Source: Comamonadaceae bacterium (GTDB lineage Bacteria > Pseudomonadota > Gammaproteobacteria > Burkholderiales > Burkholderiaceae_C). From it: a DNA stretch of 64,000 bases. This document shows, piece after piece, positions 42,960 through 51,475 of the stretch (position 1 is the stretch's first letter; every line of letters begins with the position of its first letter). Position numbers and translations under genes: made by a program. The stretch covers positions 1-64,000 of the forward strand of contig JAAFIW010000020.1 in NCBI GenBank assembly GCA_013297875.1. The letters are read 5' to 3'. Under the pieces are notes generated by a model. It made no database searches. It saw only the letters and a program-made list of their open reading frames with translations, and was not told the DNA's origin.

Positions 42960-43397
42960 CTATTTGCTGATGCCCTGTAGTTGCTCGGTCTGTAGCAACT
43001 GCATCAGCAGGTCAATGGCCTGTTTGTGCAACACATTGGTGCTGTGCTGGCGGGCATCTTGCAACACCTGCTGGATGTCGGCGGGCTTTACCAGTTCCAT
43101 ATCCCAATCTGGGTAAAGACGCTCGGACACGCCGGCAAACGAGTGCAACTCGGTGATGCAATTGTGCCGGGTATCCTGGTGCAGCCTGGACATCAAGGCC
43201 CTGACCTGAAACCGCGGGCCCTCCAGCCATTGCAGAAACATGCCACCGCCATACATCAGCAGGCCTGTTACCTCAATTTGCGGGTTGTAGCGCTGTGCAG
43301 TCGTCACAATCTGCCAGACATCATGACTGTCCAGGCGCTCAGTGGCGTGACTGCAATACAGCAGGCTGTACAGATCGGGAGGATTGAAGTTTTCCAA
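42960..43397 (-). CDS. BLUF-domain blue-light photoreceptor
   Basis: About 145 residues from a TTG at 43397, placed 5 bases after AGGAGG; a GTG at 43403 is too close to it. Residues ~8-100 form a BLUF flavin domain. By motif comparison with AppA, the essential residues are present: Tyr14 (LLYCS), Asn38 (RYNPQ), Gln56 (MFLQWLEG), Trp98 and Met100 (PDWDMEL). It should bind FAD and sense blue light. There is a short C-terminal helical tail but no output domain, so it probably acts through a partner. Convergent with ppa. Confidence 0.88.
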   Translation of the reverse strand: MENFNPPDLYSLLYCSHATERLDSHDVWQIVTTAQRYNPQIEVTGLLMYGGGMFLQWLEGPRFQVRALMSRLHQDTRHNCITELHSFAGVSERLYPDWDMELVKPADIQQVLQDARQHSTNVLHKQAIDLLMQLLQTEQLQGISK

Positions 43398-43501
43398 GAG
43401 CACCTCCTGAGAACCAATGGCGTTCGTTACCCTCAGTTACTTGATATTTTAGCCCCCTTCTGAGGCTGGCAAAAATATTTGCAGAAACAAGTAGAAAGCA
43501 A

Positions 43502-44341
43502 TTAGCCCCGATTCGGATCGGGATACAGCCAAGCCTTCAAGCCATACAGACCGTTTCTGTCAAAAGGCTTCCATTGACCTTCCGCCTGCGCCAGGCGATC
43601 TGCCACGGCCCACCAAGCGCTTGGGTTCAAGCCTATGCCCACATGGCTTGCAAACACCTCGATGTTCTCGGTATTTGGGTTGACTGAACTCGGTGCCTGA
43701 ATGCTGCCCTGCCAGGCCACAATACCGTCGGTTCGGGAAAACAGGCTGGTGGTGGGTACCGGTGGCGCCTCCGGCAGGTTGAAGCTTTCCGATTCACGAT
43801 GAATGTCTCGGCCGCTGGTGAGCTCGTACACGCGCCAGGCGTTGGTTGATTTGGGTGTGCCGGCGAACGGCGTGCCCAGCGTGATCACGCCGCGCACCAT
43901 GTGCGGCAATTCCTTGGCCAACTCCCGTGCGTAGATGCCGCCCAGGCTCCAGCCAATCACCGAGACTTTGCGGCCGCTTTTCGCAAACGCCTCGGTTAAC
44001 AGGTCTTTGGCGCTGGTCAACACACCGGCACGCGGCCCAAAGTTGATGCCCTGGCTCCAACCTTGGGTTTGATAGCCCAACGAATCCAGGTAACGGCGCA
44101 AGGGCACGGTAGCCCCATCGCCCGAAGCCAGCCCCGGAAACACCACCACCGCATGGCCATCGCCCGACTGTGCCTGCTGCAACAAAGGCCATGATGGGAA
44201 TACAGCTCCAAACTCCCAGAACGCCCGGAATTCCATCGCCAGCAACGCCAGACTGGGCGGCGGCATGTTTGGTGCGGTGTCGGGGCTTGGGTCAGCTTCA
44301 GATTTGGGTTTGCGTACGCGCGCGTTGGAAGAGGTTGCCAT
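43502..44341 (-). CDS. alpha/beta hydrolase, lipase-like
   Basis: 279 residues. After a polar N-terminus, VVVFPGLASGDG (oxyanion region) and the nucleophile elbow VIGWSLGGIYARELA are seen, followed by TLGTPFAGTP, an acidic SRTDGIVAW and a His in FASHVGIGLNP. The pattern is that of PGAP1-like or triacylglycerol-lipase-like hydrolases. No signal peptide is apparent. Substrate unknown. Confidence 0.82.
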   Translation of the reverse strand: MATSSNARVRKPKSEADPSPDTAPNMPPPSLALLAMEFRAFWEFGAVFPSWPLLQQAQSGDGHAVVVFPGLASGDGATVPLRRYLDSLGYQTQGWSQGINFGPRAGVLTSAKDLLTEAFAKSGRKVSVIGWSLGGIYARELAKELPHMVRGVITLGTPFAGTPKSTNAWRVYELTSGRDIHRESESFNLPEAPPVPTTSLFSRTDGIVAWQGSIQAPSSVNPNTENIEVFASHVGIGLNPSAWWAVADRLAQAEGQWKPFDRNGLYGLKAWLYPDPNRG

Positions 44342-44495
44342 CAGCTAGGTGCTTGGGTTATGAAACACATCATGAAACAGTAAAAAGCCAAGTAAGACAG
44401 TAGCAGTTTTCAATGCTGTCCCCATTCAATTCAGCGGGACATTAGAGCCCTAACCCTTTTTTTTGGTCACTTCAGCGACCTGCCACTTAGTGGTT

Positions 44496-44551
44496 ACTAC
44501 TGATTTTGTAGCTGCCGGCGCAGTTTCCACCTGGGCTAGCGATGAATATCG
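44496..44551 (+). repeat. dispersed element, degenerate copy
   Basis: TACTGATTTTGTAGC, core TGCCGGCGCA, then CTGGGCTAGC. It is intergenic and recognisable though decayed. Confidence 0.55.
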
Positions 44552-44656
44552 GACAACTCTAGGAATGCTGAACGCACTTTGACAGCCGAATGCGAACGAA
44601 AACCTCGAAATAGCTCGACATCTCGTTACCAAGTGCTTGAATAAGCGTGTGTTTTT

Positions 44657-44672
44657 TGTGACGCAGGTCACA
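44657..44672. promoter_or_regulatory. CRP/FNR-family-like palindrome
   Basis: TGTGA-CGCAGG-TCACA matches the CRP half-site spacing exactly. It is located 80 bp upstream of the gene at 44753, a position suited to activation. Confidence 0.5.
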
Positions 44673-44752
44673 ACTCCTACTTGCGCCGTGGTTAATCTAG
44701 ACGTAAGTTTCACATTTCAAACTAAGTGGTATCAATCTCTGGACGCTGACAC

Positions 44753-45124
44753 ATGACTTGGCTCAAAACCACACTGCGCAACAGCATTTACAGCCTGCTG
44801 GGCGGCACGACGTCTGCGGAGCCGACGACGACCATGATGCAAAGCAGTGTGGAAGACATTCGTGCCGCGATGCAGCACGCGTTGGGCGCAGAAGGCGAGC
44901 AGCGTTTTGTGGCCGTGACCCGCCGAATCCGGTATGCGGATGACATCCAGGGGCTTTGGTACGTGAGAGGTGAGTTGATGGCTGCGCTTTCAGCCATGCA
45001 TGGCGAAGTGGCCGCCCGTGCGGTGATTGCTGAAATCTCCGGCCTGTTTCAAGGCCTGTTGCCGCCCGGTCTGTCTACGAGCCCCGGTCGCCCCACAGGA
45101 CCAAGACATCCCGCCCCTCGGTAA
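44753..45124 (+). CDS. hypothetical protein
   Basis: 123 residues. Amphipathic helices dominate (SVEDIRAAMQHALGAEGEQ, IRYADDIQGLWYVRGELMAAL); the tail is Pro/Arg-rich. I know of similar short uncharacterised proteins in Burkholderiales but cannot name a function. Its last 50 bases overlap the 3' end of the convergent carboxypeptidase gene. A CRP-like palindrome lies upstream. Confidence 0.65.
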   Translation: MTWLKTTLRNSIYSLLGGTTSAEPTTTMMQSSVEDIRAAMQHALGAEGEQRFVAVTRRIRYADDIQGLWYVRGELMAALSAMHGEVAARAVIAEISGLFQGLLPPGLSTSPGRPTGPRHPAPR

Positions 45125-46043
45125 TCAGCCTGACCTTGGCCCCCACCGGCAGCAGGACTTTGGTGGGCACATGACCAAATGGCAAGCCGGTGAGCACCGG
45201 TATCTTCAACTGACTTTGCAACCAGTTCACGACGGTTTGAAACTGAAAGCCCTTGTCGTGTGAGCTCAGTTGGTATTGGGTGAACTGCCCGAGCACCACC
45301 GCTTTTTGCCTGGCGAGAATCCCCGCATTTAGCAGCTGTGTCAGCATGCGTTCGATGCGATAGGGGTGCTCATTGACATCTTCAAGGAACAGCACGCCGC
45401 GCGCAATGGACGGCAGGTAGGGCGTGCCCACCAGCGCACTCAAAACGCACAGGTTGCCACCCCATAAAACAGCATTTTTCAGATCCAATGTGCCAATTGC
45501 GCTTGCCTGGTGAGCTCGGGCAGCTATCAAATCAGGAGTAACTGAGGTTTGCTTTCGAACCGCAGGAAGCCGCCACCCGGCTCCCTCGCCCTGCCCTGCC
45601 AACAGGTCGTTAAAACAGGCCTGCATGATCTCGTCTGGCTCTTGCTCGGCACCGAAATCTGCACCCAACGCAGGCCCAGCCCAGGTGACGGCACCGGTTT
45701 TGGCGAGCAAGGCCATCTGCAAGGCGGTGAAATCACTCAAACCTACAAACTGCGTACCACGTTCGACCGCTTTGGCAATCGATGGGTAGTTGATGTGCGG
45801 CAGGATGCGGGTCAGACCATAGCCGCCGCGCGAAATCAGTGCCACCTGCGCCCCACTGGCTGCTGCACGGGCAATGGCGGCGACTCGGGTCTCGTCGTCG
45901 CCTGCAAAACGCATGTGGCTGGCCAGCACGGCCTCGTCGATTTCAACCTCATGGCCCTGGGCCGTCAAACGGCGCACGCCGCGTTTGAAGCCAGCTTTGT
46001 CACGAACGGCGCTGCTGGGCGAGTAGATGTAGATATGGGCCAC
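45075..46043 (-). CDS. ldcA: LD-carboxypeptidase (peptidase family S66)
   Basis: 322 residues. IYIYSPSSAVRDKAGFKRGV opens the protein; ISRGGYGLTRILP, the nucleophile Ser in GLSDFTALQ, the Glu in LFLEDVNEHPYRIERM and a C-terminal His in LPFGHVPTK fit the S66 Ser-Glu-His triad. It removes the terminal D-Ala from murein tetrapeptides in the cytoplasm during recycling. A stretch before WGGNL (SVTPDLIAARAHQAS) looks derived from the dispersed repeat. Confidence 0.88.
   Translation of the reverse strand: MAHIYIYSPSSAVRDKAGFKRGVRRLTAQGHEVEIDEAVLASHMRFAGDDETRVAAIARAAASGAQVALISRGGYGLTRILPHINYPSIAKAVERGTQFVGLSDFTALQMALLAKTGAVTWAGPALGADFGAEQEPDEIMQACFNDLLAGQGEGAGWRLPAVRKQTSVTPDLIAARAHQASAIGTLDLKNAVLWGGNLCVLSALVGTPYLPSIARGVLFLEDVNEHPYRIERMLTQLLNAGILARQKAVVLGQFTQYQLSSHDKGFQFQTVVNWLQSQLKIPVLTGLPFGHVPTKVLLPVGAKVRLITEGRDVLVLWGDRGS
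45491..45540 (-). repeat. possible dispersed element copy inside ldcA, sense orientation
   Basis: On the gene strand GATTTGATAGCTGCCCGAGC resembles the head end and core, with CCGAGC replacing TTGAGC. The rest is not convincing. Confidence 0.35.
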
Positions 46044-46054
46044 GATTCGGTGGC

Positions 46055-47044
46055 TCAGGCTGGCGTGCTTTTCAGTTGGCCCGGCTTCTGAACGACAGAC
46101 GGCCTCTCGGCAGGTGCAGCGGATGCGAGGTTGCCAATGCCCAGAAATTGGGTCAGCACAGCCATCAGCTTTTCTTCATTAACCGGCTTGGTCAGATAGG
46201 CATCGCAGCCGGACATCTTTCCGCGAATCTTGTCAAAGGTGCCATCGCGGCTGGTCAACATGGCCACGCGGGTGGGCCGGGAATGGCGCTTGCTCTTGAT
46301 GAGTTTGCACACCTGGTAGCCGTCCATACCGGGCATGACGACATCCAGAAACACACCGGCATAGTGTTTGGAACCGGTGAGGCCCACCGCTTGCTCGCCG
46401 GAGGCGGCATAGTCCACATTGATGTTGAAGGGTGCCAGTTTTTCTGACATGAAGCGGCGCACGGCCAGGTTGTCATCGACCACCAGCACCCATTGCGCGT
46501 TTTGGTCAGTGCTCAGGGTTTGGTCAGATACCCGTGCCAGAGCTGGCCGCTCAGCAGAGGAAACCAGCGAAACAACGTTGGATGTCGCCACAGCAGGGCC
46601 GGTCTTTTCCAATGACCTGGGCAAACGCGGCGCTGTAGGGGCACGTACCTGAGCCGGTGCGACAGTTGCCAACAGGGCCGCAGCCTGTACGGGCAACGGA
46701 ACCGTCGCGGCATGAAGAGCATCCGAAGCGACGACCATGGCACTGTCCAGTGCCTCGAGCAAGCGCTCAAACCGAATCGGGCGCTCAACATGGATGCAGT
46801 TCAGTTGCTCAGGCGCACGCAGGGACACAACGACCAATGGCACGCAAGGGTTGTGCGAGCGGGCCATCACCTGGGCCAGCGCCTCGGGGTTATCACCATC
46901 CACCAGAACAATGCTGACCGCCAGCGAGTAGCCAGCGCGCCATTTGGCGTACACCCGCTCGCGCCGCAGCGACAACGCAAAGGTTGCGGCTAGCGTTTTT
47001 TGCTCTATTGGATCAAATCCCAGGACTTCGACAAAACCAGCCAT
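46055..47044 (-). CDS. response regulator with N-terminal degenerate receiver-like domain
   Basis: 329 residues. The C-terminal half is a normal receiver domain: acidic pocket VLVVDDN, phosphoacceptor Asp in FLDVVMPGMDG, Thr in MLTSRDG, Lys in LTKPVNEEK. The N-terminal ~105 residues have a receiver-like rhythm (VSIVLVDGDNPEAL, PLVVVSL) without the full acidic site. A Pro/Ala linker joins the two. There is no DNA-binding output, so it probably signals by protein contact, as PilG/PilH-type proteins do (inference). Confidence 0.82.
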   Translation of the reverse strand: MAGFVEVLGFDPIEQKTLAATFALSLRRERVYAKWRAGYSLAVSIVLVDGDNPEALAQVMARSHNPCVPLVVVSLRAPEQLNCIHVERPIRFERLLEALDSAMVVASDALHAATVPLPVQAAALLATVAPAQVRAPTAPRLPRSLEKTGPAVATSNVVSLVSSAERPALARVSDQTLSTDQNAQWVLVVDDNLAVRRFMSEKLAPFNINVDYAASGEQAVGLTGSKHYAGVFLDVVMPGMDGYQVCKLIKSKRHSRPTRVAMLTSRDGTFDKIRGKMSGCDAYLTKPVNEEKLMAVLTQFLGIGNLASAAPAERPSVVQKPGQLKSTPA

Positions 47045-47171
47045 TGAAAATCTCCAGGAAAGTTGCTTGTCAGGACACTTTTGAATTTGTACCCGACCAC
47101 TCTAAGTGCCAAATTACAAAACTATCTCAAATGTCTGGCCAGCACTTTTTTAGTTGACAACCCCAAAAGAC

Positions 47172-48443
47172 TCAAATCGCTGCGCTTTGATCCAGGTCAA
47201 ACGCCTTGTGCAGCGCCCGCACCGCCAGCTCCATGTATTTTTCGTCCAGTACCACCGAGGTTTTGATTTCGCTGGTGGAGATCATCTGGATGTTGATGCC
47301 CTCCTGGCTCAGCGCGCCAAACATTTTGGCGGCAATGCCCACGTGGCTGCGCATGCCAATGCCCACGATGCTGACCTTGCAGATCTGGGTGCTGCCTTCG
47401 ATGTGGTCGGTGCCTAAAGCGGGCAGCACTTTTTCTTTCAGCAGGGCAATGGCACGGTTGTAGTCATTGCGGTGCACCGTGAAGCTGAAGTCGGTTTTGC
47501 CGTCTTTGCTGATGTTCTGGATGATCACATCGACTTCGATGTTGGCATCGGCTACTGCGCCCAGAATGTGATACGCAATGCCGGGTTTATCGGGCACGCT
47601 CAGGATGGAGATTTTGGCTTCGTCGCGGTTGAAAGCGATGCCGGAAACGACGGCTTGTTCCATTTGTTCGTCTTCCTCAAAAGTGATCAGGGTGCCTGAT
47701 TTGGCTTCTTCATGAATATCAATGTCCCAAGGCGTGAAGCTGGACAGCACGCGCAATGGCACTTTGTATTTGCCGGCAAATTCCACCGAGCGGATTTGCA
47801 GCACCTTGCTACCCATGCTGGCCATCTCCAGCATTTCTTCAAAACTGACGGTGTGCAGGCGCCGGGCTTGCGGCACCACGCGCGGGTCGGTGGTGTAGAC
47901 GCCGTCCACATCGGTGTAGATCAGGCACTCGGCAGCCTTCATCGCGGCAGCCACGGCCACCGCCGAGGTGTCGCTGCCACCGCGACCCAGGGTGGTGATG
48001 TTGCCGGCCTCGTCTACCCCCTGAAAACCGGTGACGATGACGACTTTGCCCGCAGCCAGATCGGCACGCACCTTGGCGTCGTCAATCGACTCGATGCGGG
48101 CCTTGGTGTAGGCGCTGTTGGTGCGAATCGGTACTTGCCAACCGGCATAGCTGACGGATGGCAAGCCCTCGGCCTGCAAGGCAATGGCCAGCAGCGCCGA
48201 CGAGGCCTGCTCGCCGGTGGCGGCCAGTGCGTCCAACTCGCGCGCTAGGGCGTCAGTGTGTTGGGGTGGTGAGAGTTCTTTGGCCAGGGCCAGCAAGCGG
48301 TTGGTCTCGCCGCTCATGGCGCTGGGCACCACCACCATGTGATGACCTGCGCGAGCCCATTTGGCCACGCGCTTGGCAACCTGGGCAATGCGCTCGGTAG
48401 AGCCCATCGACGTGCCGCCGTATTTGTGAACAATCAATGCCAT
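47172..48443 (-). CDS. lysC: aspartokinase
   Basis: 423 residues from the ATG at 48443; a longer upstream reading runs antisense to nothing useful and into the tilS end, so it is rejected. The kinase domain starts ALIVHKYGGTSMGS; TLGRGGSDTSAVA and YTDVDGVYTTDPR are the substrate/ATP sites. The C-terminal ACT domains (ISILSVPDKPGIAYHILG, VSIVGIGMRSHVG) mediate feedback by lysine/threonine. It makes aspartyl phosphate for Lys, Met and Thr. It lies 76 bp after tilS on the same strand. Confidence 0.95.
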   Translation of the reverse strand: MALIVHKYGGTSMGSTERIAQVAKRVAKWARAGHHMVVVPSAMSGETNRLLALAKELSPPQHTDALARELDALAATGEQASSALLAIALQAEGLPSVSYAGWQVPIRTNSAYTKARIESIDDAKVRADLAAGKVVIVTGFQGVDEAGNITTLGRGGSDTSAVAVAAAMKAAECLIYTDVDGVYTTDPRVVPQARRLHTVSFEEMLEMASMGSKVLQIRSVEFAGKYKVPLRVLSSFTPWDIDIHEEAKSGTLITFEEDEQMEQAVVSGIAFNRDEAKISILSVPDKPGIAYHILGAVADANIEVDVIIQNISKDGKTDFSFTVHRNDYNRAIALLKEKVLPALGTDHIEGSTQICKVSIVGIGMRSHVGIAAKMFGALSQEGINIQMISTSEIKTSVVLDEKYMELAVRALHKAFDLDQSAAI

Positions 48444-48519
48444 TAAAAAAGAAATGAGGTGCAGCAAATGCTGCGGTGGTTGCGGCCCCTGAAGGATGCC
48501 GCAGGGACAAACCCTACGA

Positions 48520-49521
48520 TTATAAAACCGTGCTGTAGTGCAACACGCTGCCCTGGCGCTGCACAAAACCGGCCCCCACTTTGATGTGAATCTGGTGCCC
48601 CCGCGTGGTGCAGGCCGCCAGTTGCGCCAGCAGCTCGTCCAGCTGCGCGGCACTGGGGGCCGTGGCGTGCGCGTGGCGCAGCCAGTAGCGTAGCGCGTTG
48701 GCCTGGCGGGCTGAGGTCAGACGGCGCAAGGCCGCAATCTGAGGTGGCTGGCCGGTTTGCAAAAGGTCGGCAATAGCCAGGTCGGCCAGCAAAGCCTGGG
48801 CCTGTGCCGCATGCCGGGCGCTGCGGGCAAATGTGTCACGAAACTGTGGGAACGCGGCTTGCAGCGCGGGCAGCAACGTGTGGCGGATGCGGTTGCGGGT
48901 GAACTGTGTGTCGGCATTGGTAGGGTCCTCGACCCAGCCCTGGCCGAGGTTGGCACCGCCCGGCTGGCGCGCTTGCAAACCTTGGCTTGCCAGCCAGCCG
49001 CGAATCTGGGTAGCCGGTACGTCAAGCAAGGGCCTGACAAAGCGCAGGCCATCGCGCTGCCACTGCTGCGGCATGGCTGACAGGCCGGGCAAGCCCGCGC
49101 CACGACTTAAAGCCAGCAGCAGGGTTTCCACTTGGTCATCGGCATGCTGTGCAATCACTATCGTTTTGATAGCTGCTTGAGCAATAGATTCCTGGGCTGA
49201 TAGCCGATTTAGTTCAAAAACGGCAGCTGACAGGGCCGCATACCGGGCTCGGCGTGCCGCGTCTTCCGGGCTTTGGCCGGGTGCATGCCCAGCCTGGGCA
49301 TGCACCACCTGAAGCGGCACGCCCAGCGCTGTACAAAACCCCTGGCAATGCGCGGCAAAGTCGTCGGCGGCGACCTGCAAACCGTGGTGGATGTGAATGG
49401 CATGAACCTGACCGGGGAACTGGCGGGTGCATAGCAGTAGCAGGGCGGTGGAATCGGCGCCGCCGCTGTAGGCCACGGCCAGCGGCGGGATCAGCGAGGT
49501 GAGGATGGAGGGGAACGCCAA
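48520..49521 (-). CDS. tilS: tRNA(Ile)-lysidine synthetase
   Basis: 333 residues, a normal to short TilS. The PP-loop is YSGGADS at 18-24; the VEDPTNADTQFTRNRIRH and AQHADDQVETLLLAL signatures are present. It adds lysidine to the wobble C of the AUA-reading tRNA and is essential. Between AALSAAV and IAQHADDQ the protein carries FELNRLSAQESIAQAAIKTI, which is the translation of a full copy of the dispersed repeat. The frame remains open, so the enzyme is expected to work despite the insertion. Confidence 0.94.
   Translation of the reverse strand: MAFPSILTSLIPPLAVAYSGGADSTALLLLCTRQFPGQVHAIHIHHGLQVAADDFAAHCQGFCTALGVPLQVVHAQAGHAPGQSPEDAARRARYAALSAAVFELNRLSAQESIAQAAIKTIVIAQHADDQVETLLLALSRGAGLPGLSAMPQQWQRDGLRFVRPLLDVPATQIRGWLASQGLQARQPGGANLGQGWVEDPTNADTQFTRNRIRHTLLPALQAAFPQFRDTFARSARHAAQAQALLADLAIADLLQTGQPPQIAALRRLTSARQANALRYWLRHAHATAPSAAQLDELLAQLAACTTRGHQIHIKVGAGFVQRQGSVLHYSTVL
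49157..49220 (+). repeat. dispersed element copy inside tilS, antisense
   Basis: Plus strand: ACTATCGTTTTGATAGC, TGCTTGAGCA, then CTGGGCTGATAGCC and TTTAGTTC. It is a full copy and is translated from the other strand in TilS. Confidence 0.9.
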
Positions 49522-49542
49522 ATTGATTCCTGAAAGCGTCTG

Positions 49543-49647
49543 CTATCGCAAGGTATGCAGATCCACAGAATCCTTGCCCACAATCAAATACTCAACCTGG
49601 TTTGAGTTGAGTAACTGTGCAAACTCTCTGAAGTCGGCGGTCAGCAT
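49543..49647 (-). pseudogene. truncated nucleotidyltransferase-like toxin remnant
   Basis: 34 codons: MLTADFREFAQLLNSNQVEY then LIVGKDSV and an early stop. The first ~25 residues match the start of nucleotidyltransferase-like proteins (FREF..LLN..EYLIVGG) found beside small antitoxin-like genes; the GG-AVA-HG core is missing. It overlaps the 3' end of the next gene by 56 bp in another frame. It is best read as a leftover of a two-gene module. Confidence 0.5.
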
Positions 49648-49798
49648 GGGGCAGACTTTCAATGTAAGCGGCTCGCAACGCCTCTAGCGCCATGATGCGT
49701 TCAACAACGGGCTTGGTGCGCCAGTAAGCCACGTTGGGATCGGGTTGGTTGGGGTCTTCGTGCAAAGGCCGGATTTCAAACACTTTTGCGATCGCCAC
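49592..49798 (-). CDS. antitoxin-like small protein
   Basis: 68 residues from the GTG at 49798, 13 bp after the accA stop. The sequence (VFEIRPLHEDPNQPDPNVAY, WRTKPVVERIMALEALR, RLQRVCTVTQ) resembles small proteins encoded just upstream of nucleotidyltransferase-like genes and regarded as toxin-antitoxin partners. Its partner here is a truncated 34-codon remnant, so it may be an orphan. Assignment rests on pattern memory, not on a search. Confidence 0.6.
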   Translation of the reverse strand: MAIAKVFEIRPLHEDPNQPDPNVAYWRTKPVVERIMALEALRAAYIESLPHADRRLQRVCTVTQLKPG

Positions 49799-49811
49799 AG
49801 AACCCCGTGCC

Positions 49812-50789
49812 CTACCGGCTCTCTGCCTTGGTGTCGCTAAACCGCCCATAGCTTTGCAGCCGTGCATAACGCCGGTCTTGTAGTTCTTTGGGCTTTAGAT
49901 CCGACAGTTGTCGCCAGGCATCGCCCAACGCGCGCTTGAGGAACGCAGCCATCTGCTTGTGATCACGGTGGGCACCACCGACGGGCTCGGTCACGATTTT
50001 GTCGACCAGGCCCAGGGCTTTGAGGCGGTGGGCGGTGATGCCCAGCGCATCGGCGGCTTCCTGAGCCTTGTCGCTGGTCTTCCACAGAATGGACGCGCAG
50101 CCTTCGGGGCTGATGACCGAGTAAATCGAGTACTGCAGCATCAGCACCTGATCGCCCACGGAGATGGCCAGCGCACCGCCGGAGCCGCCTTCGCCAATGA
50201 TGGTGGTGATGATGGGCACTTGCAGTTGCGCCATCTCGAAAATGTTGCGGCCAATGGCTTCGGACTGGCCGCGCTCTTCGGCCTCAATGCCGGGGAATGC
50301 GCCGGGCGTGTCAACAAAGGTGAACACGGGCAGGCCAAATTTTTCGGCCGTCTTCATCAAACGCAAAGCCTTGCGGTAGCCCTCGGGCTTGCTCATGCCA
50401 AAGTTGCGGGCGGTGCGCTCCTTGGTGTCGCGGCCTTTTTGGTGGCCCAGCACCATGCAGGCGGTGCCGTTGAAGCGGGCCAGGCCACCGACGATGGACA
50501 GGTCATCGGCAAAGTGGCGGTCGCCATGCAACTCCACAAAATCGGTGAAGCAGTCGTGGATGTAGTCCAGCGTGTACGGCCGCTCGGGGTGGCGGGCGAT
50601 TTTGGTGATTTGCCAGGGGCTCAGCTCGCTGTAAATGTCCCGCGTGAGCTGCTGACTTTTCTTGGACAGCTGGTCAATTTCAGCGGAAATATCGACCGCC
50701 GACTCGGTCTGCACGTAGCGCAGTTCTTCTATTTTGGTTTCAAGCTCCGCAATCGGCTGCTCAAAATCTAAAAATGTCTTTTTTGCCAC
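49812..50789 (-). CDS. accA: acetyl-CoA carboxylase carboxyltransferase subunit alpha
   Basis: 325 residues, the normal length. [19 protein letters not shown] starts the helical region; [43 protein letters not shown] and [11 protein letters not shown] are the classical biotin-carboxyltransferase alpha signatures. With AccD it transfers the carboxyl group from biotin to acetyl-CoA in the first step of fatty acid synthesis. Confidence 0.96.
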   Translation of the reverse strand: MAKKTFLDFEQPIAELETKIEELRYVQTESAVDISAEIDQLSKKSQQLTRDIYSELSPWQITKIARHPERPYTLDYIHDCFTDFVELHGDRHFADDLSIVGGLARFNGTACMVLGHQKGRDTKERTARNFGMSKPEGYRKALRLMKTAEKFGLPVFTFVDTPGAFPGIEAEERGQSEAIGRNIFEMAQLQVPIITTIIGEGGSGGALAISVGDQVLMLQYSIYSVISPEGCASILWKTSDKAQEAADALGITAHRLKALGLVDKIVTEPVGGAHRDHKQMAAFLKRALGDAWRQLSDLKPKELQDRRYARLQSYGRFSDTKAESR

Positions 50790-50833
50790 AGGTGCTCCTC
50801 AAAAAAGAACTCAATCTTGGGTGCCAAATGCGG

Positions 50834-51475
50834 TCAATACGCCACTGGCACCGGCTCCAACGAACGCCAAATATACCAAGTTGCCACACTGCAAAACGGT
50901 GTCCAGGCGGCGGCCACTTCGCGCGCGTCGCTGCGGCTCACAGGGTCGCCCGAAAAGTAGTTGGCGCTGATGCCGTTGATCAGCCCCACATCGTCCAGCG
51001 GCAGCACGTTGGGGCGCATCAGGTGAAAGATCAGGAACATCTCGGCCGTCCAGCGCCCTATGCCGCGAATGGCCACCAGTTGGGCAATGATGGCGTCGTC
51101 ATCCATCGTGGCCCAGTCATTGGCTTGAATGGCCTGCGAATCAAAGTGCAGCGACAAATCGACCAGGTATTCAATCTTGCGTGCCGACAGACCCGCTTCG
51201 CGCATGTCGTCTACCTTGAGCTTGAGCACGCTGGATGGGTTCATTTTGCGGGGCAGCTTGGCAAATCGATCCCAGACTGTCTGCGCGGCCTTCACTGAAA
51301 TTTGCTGACCGACAATGCTGCGCGCCAGGGTGGTGAACGGGTCGCCACGCGACTGCAGGCAGGCATCGCCAAACTGAGGAATCAGCCGCTTCATCACCCG
51401 GTCTTTTTTGGCCAGGTGCTTGCAGGCTTCGTCCCAGTAGGCGGGCGTGGCCACCAGCGGCTCGGCCGCAGTCAT
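50834..51475 (-). CDS. DNA-3-methyladenine glycosylase, HhH-GPD (AlkA-like)
   Basis: 213 residues. The helix-hairpin-helix [18 protein letters not shown] (about 133-150) is followed by the catalytic Asp in VLPLDDVGL (about 161-162); [16 protein letters not shown] is also typical. It removes alkylated purines for base excision repair. No iron-sulfur Cys cluster is seen, as expected for AlkA-like enzymes. The start overlaps the end of cysS by four bases. Confidence 0.9.
   Translation of the reverse strand: MTAAEPLVATPAYWDEACKHLAKKDRVMKRLIPQFGDACLQSRGDPFTTLARSIVGQQISVKAAQTVWDRFAKLPRKMNPSSVLKLKVDDMREAGLSARKIEYLVDLSLHFDSQAIQANDWATMDDDAIIAQLVAIRGIGRWTAEMFLIFHLMRPNVLPLDDVGLINGISANYFSGDPVSRSDAREVAAAWTPFCSVATWYIWRSLEPVPVAY

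Larger units (their letters stand above)
44342..44752. other. 411-bp gene-free region
   Basis: It holds a degenerate dispersed repeat copy (44496-44551) and a perfect TGTGA-N6-TCACA palindrome (44657-44672) about 80 bp before the next gene. A short leftward reading of 87 codons across 44450-44713 has no recognisable protein features. The right end should carry the promoter of the gene at 44753. Confidence 0.6.

Noticed and set aside
44450-44713. Leftward 87-codon open frame
   Set aside because: It runs through a decayed repeat copy and the CRP-like site; no signal, domain or ribosome-binding site.
47045-47171. A tRNA gene downstream of lysC
   Set aside because: A tRNA is often found near lysC in related bacteria, but no cloverleaf or TTCGAAT-like loop is present.
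48444-48653. Longer lysC with an upstream start
   Set aside because: The added residues do not resemble aspartokinase and most overlap the end of tilS; ALIVHKYGGTS is the normal N-terminus.
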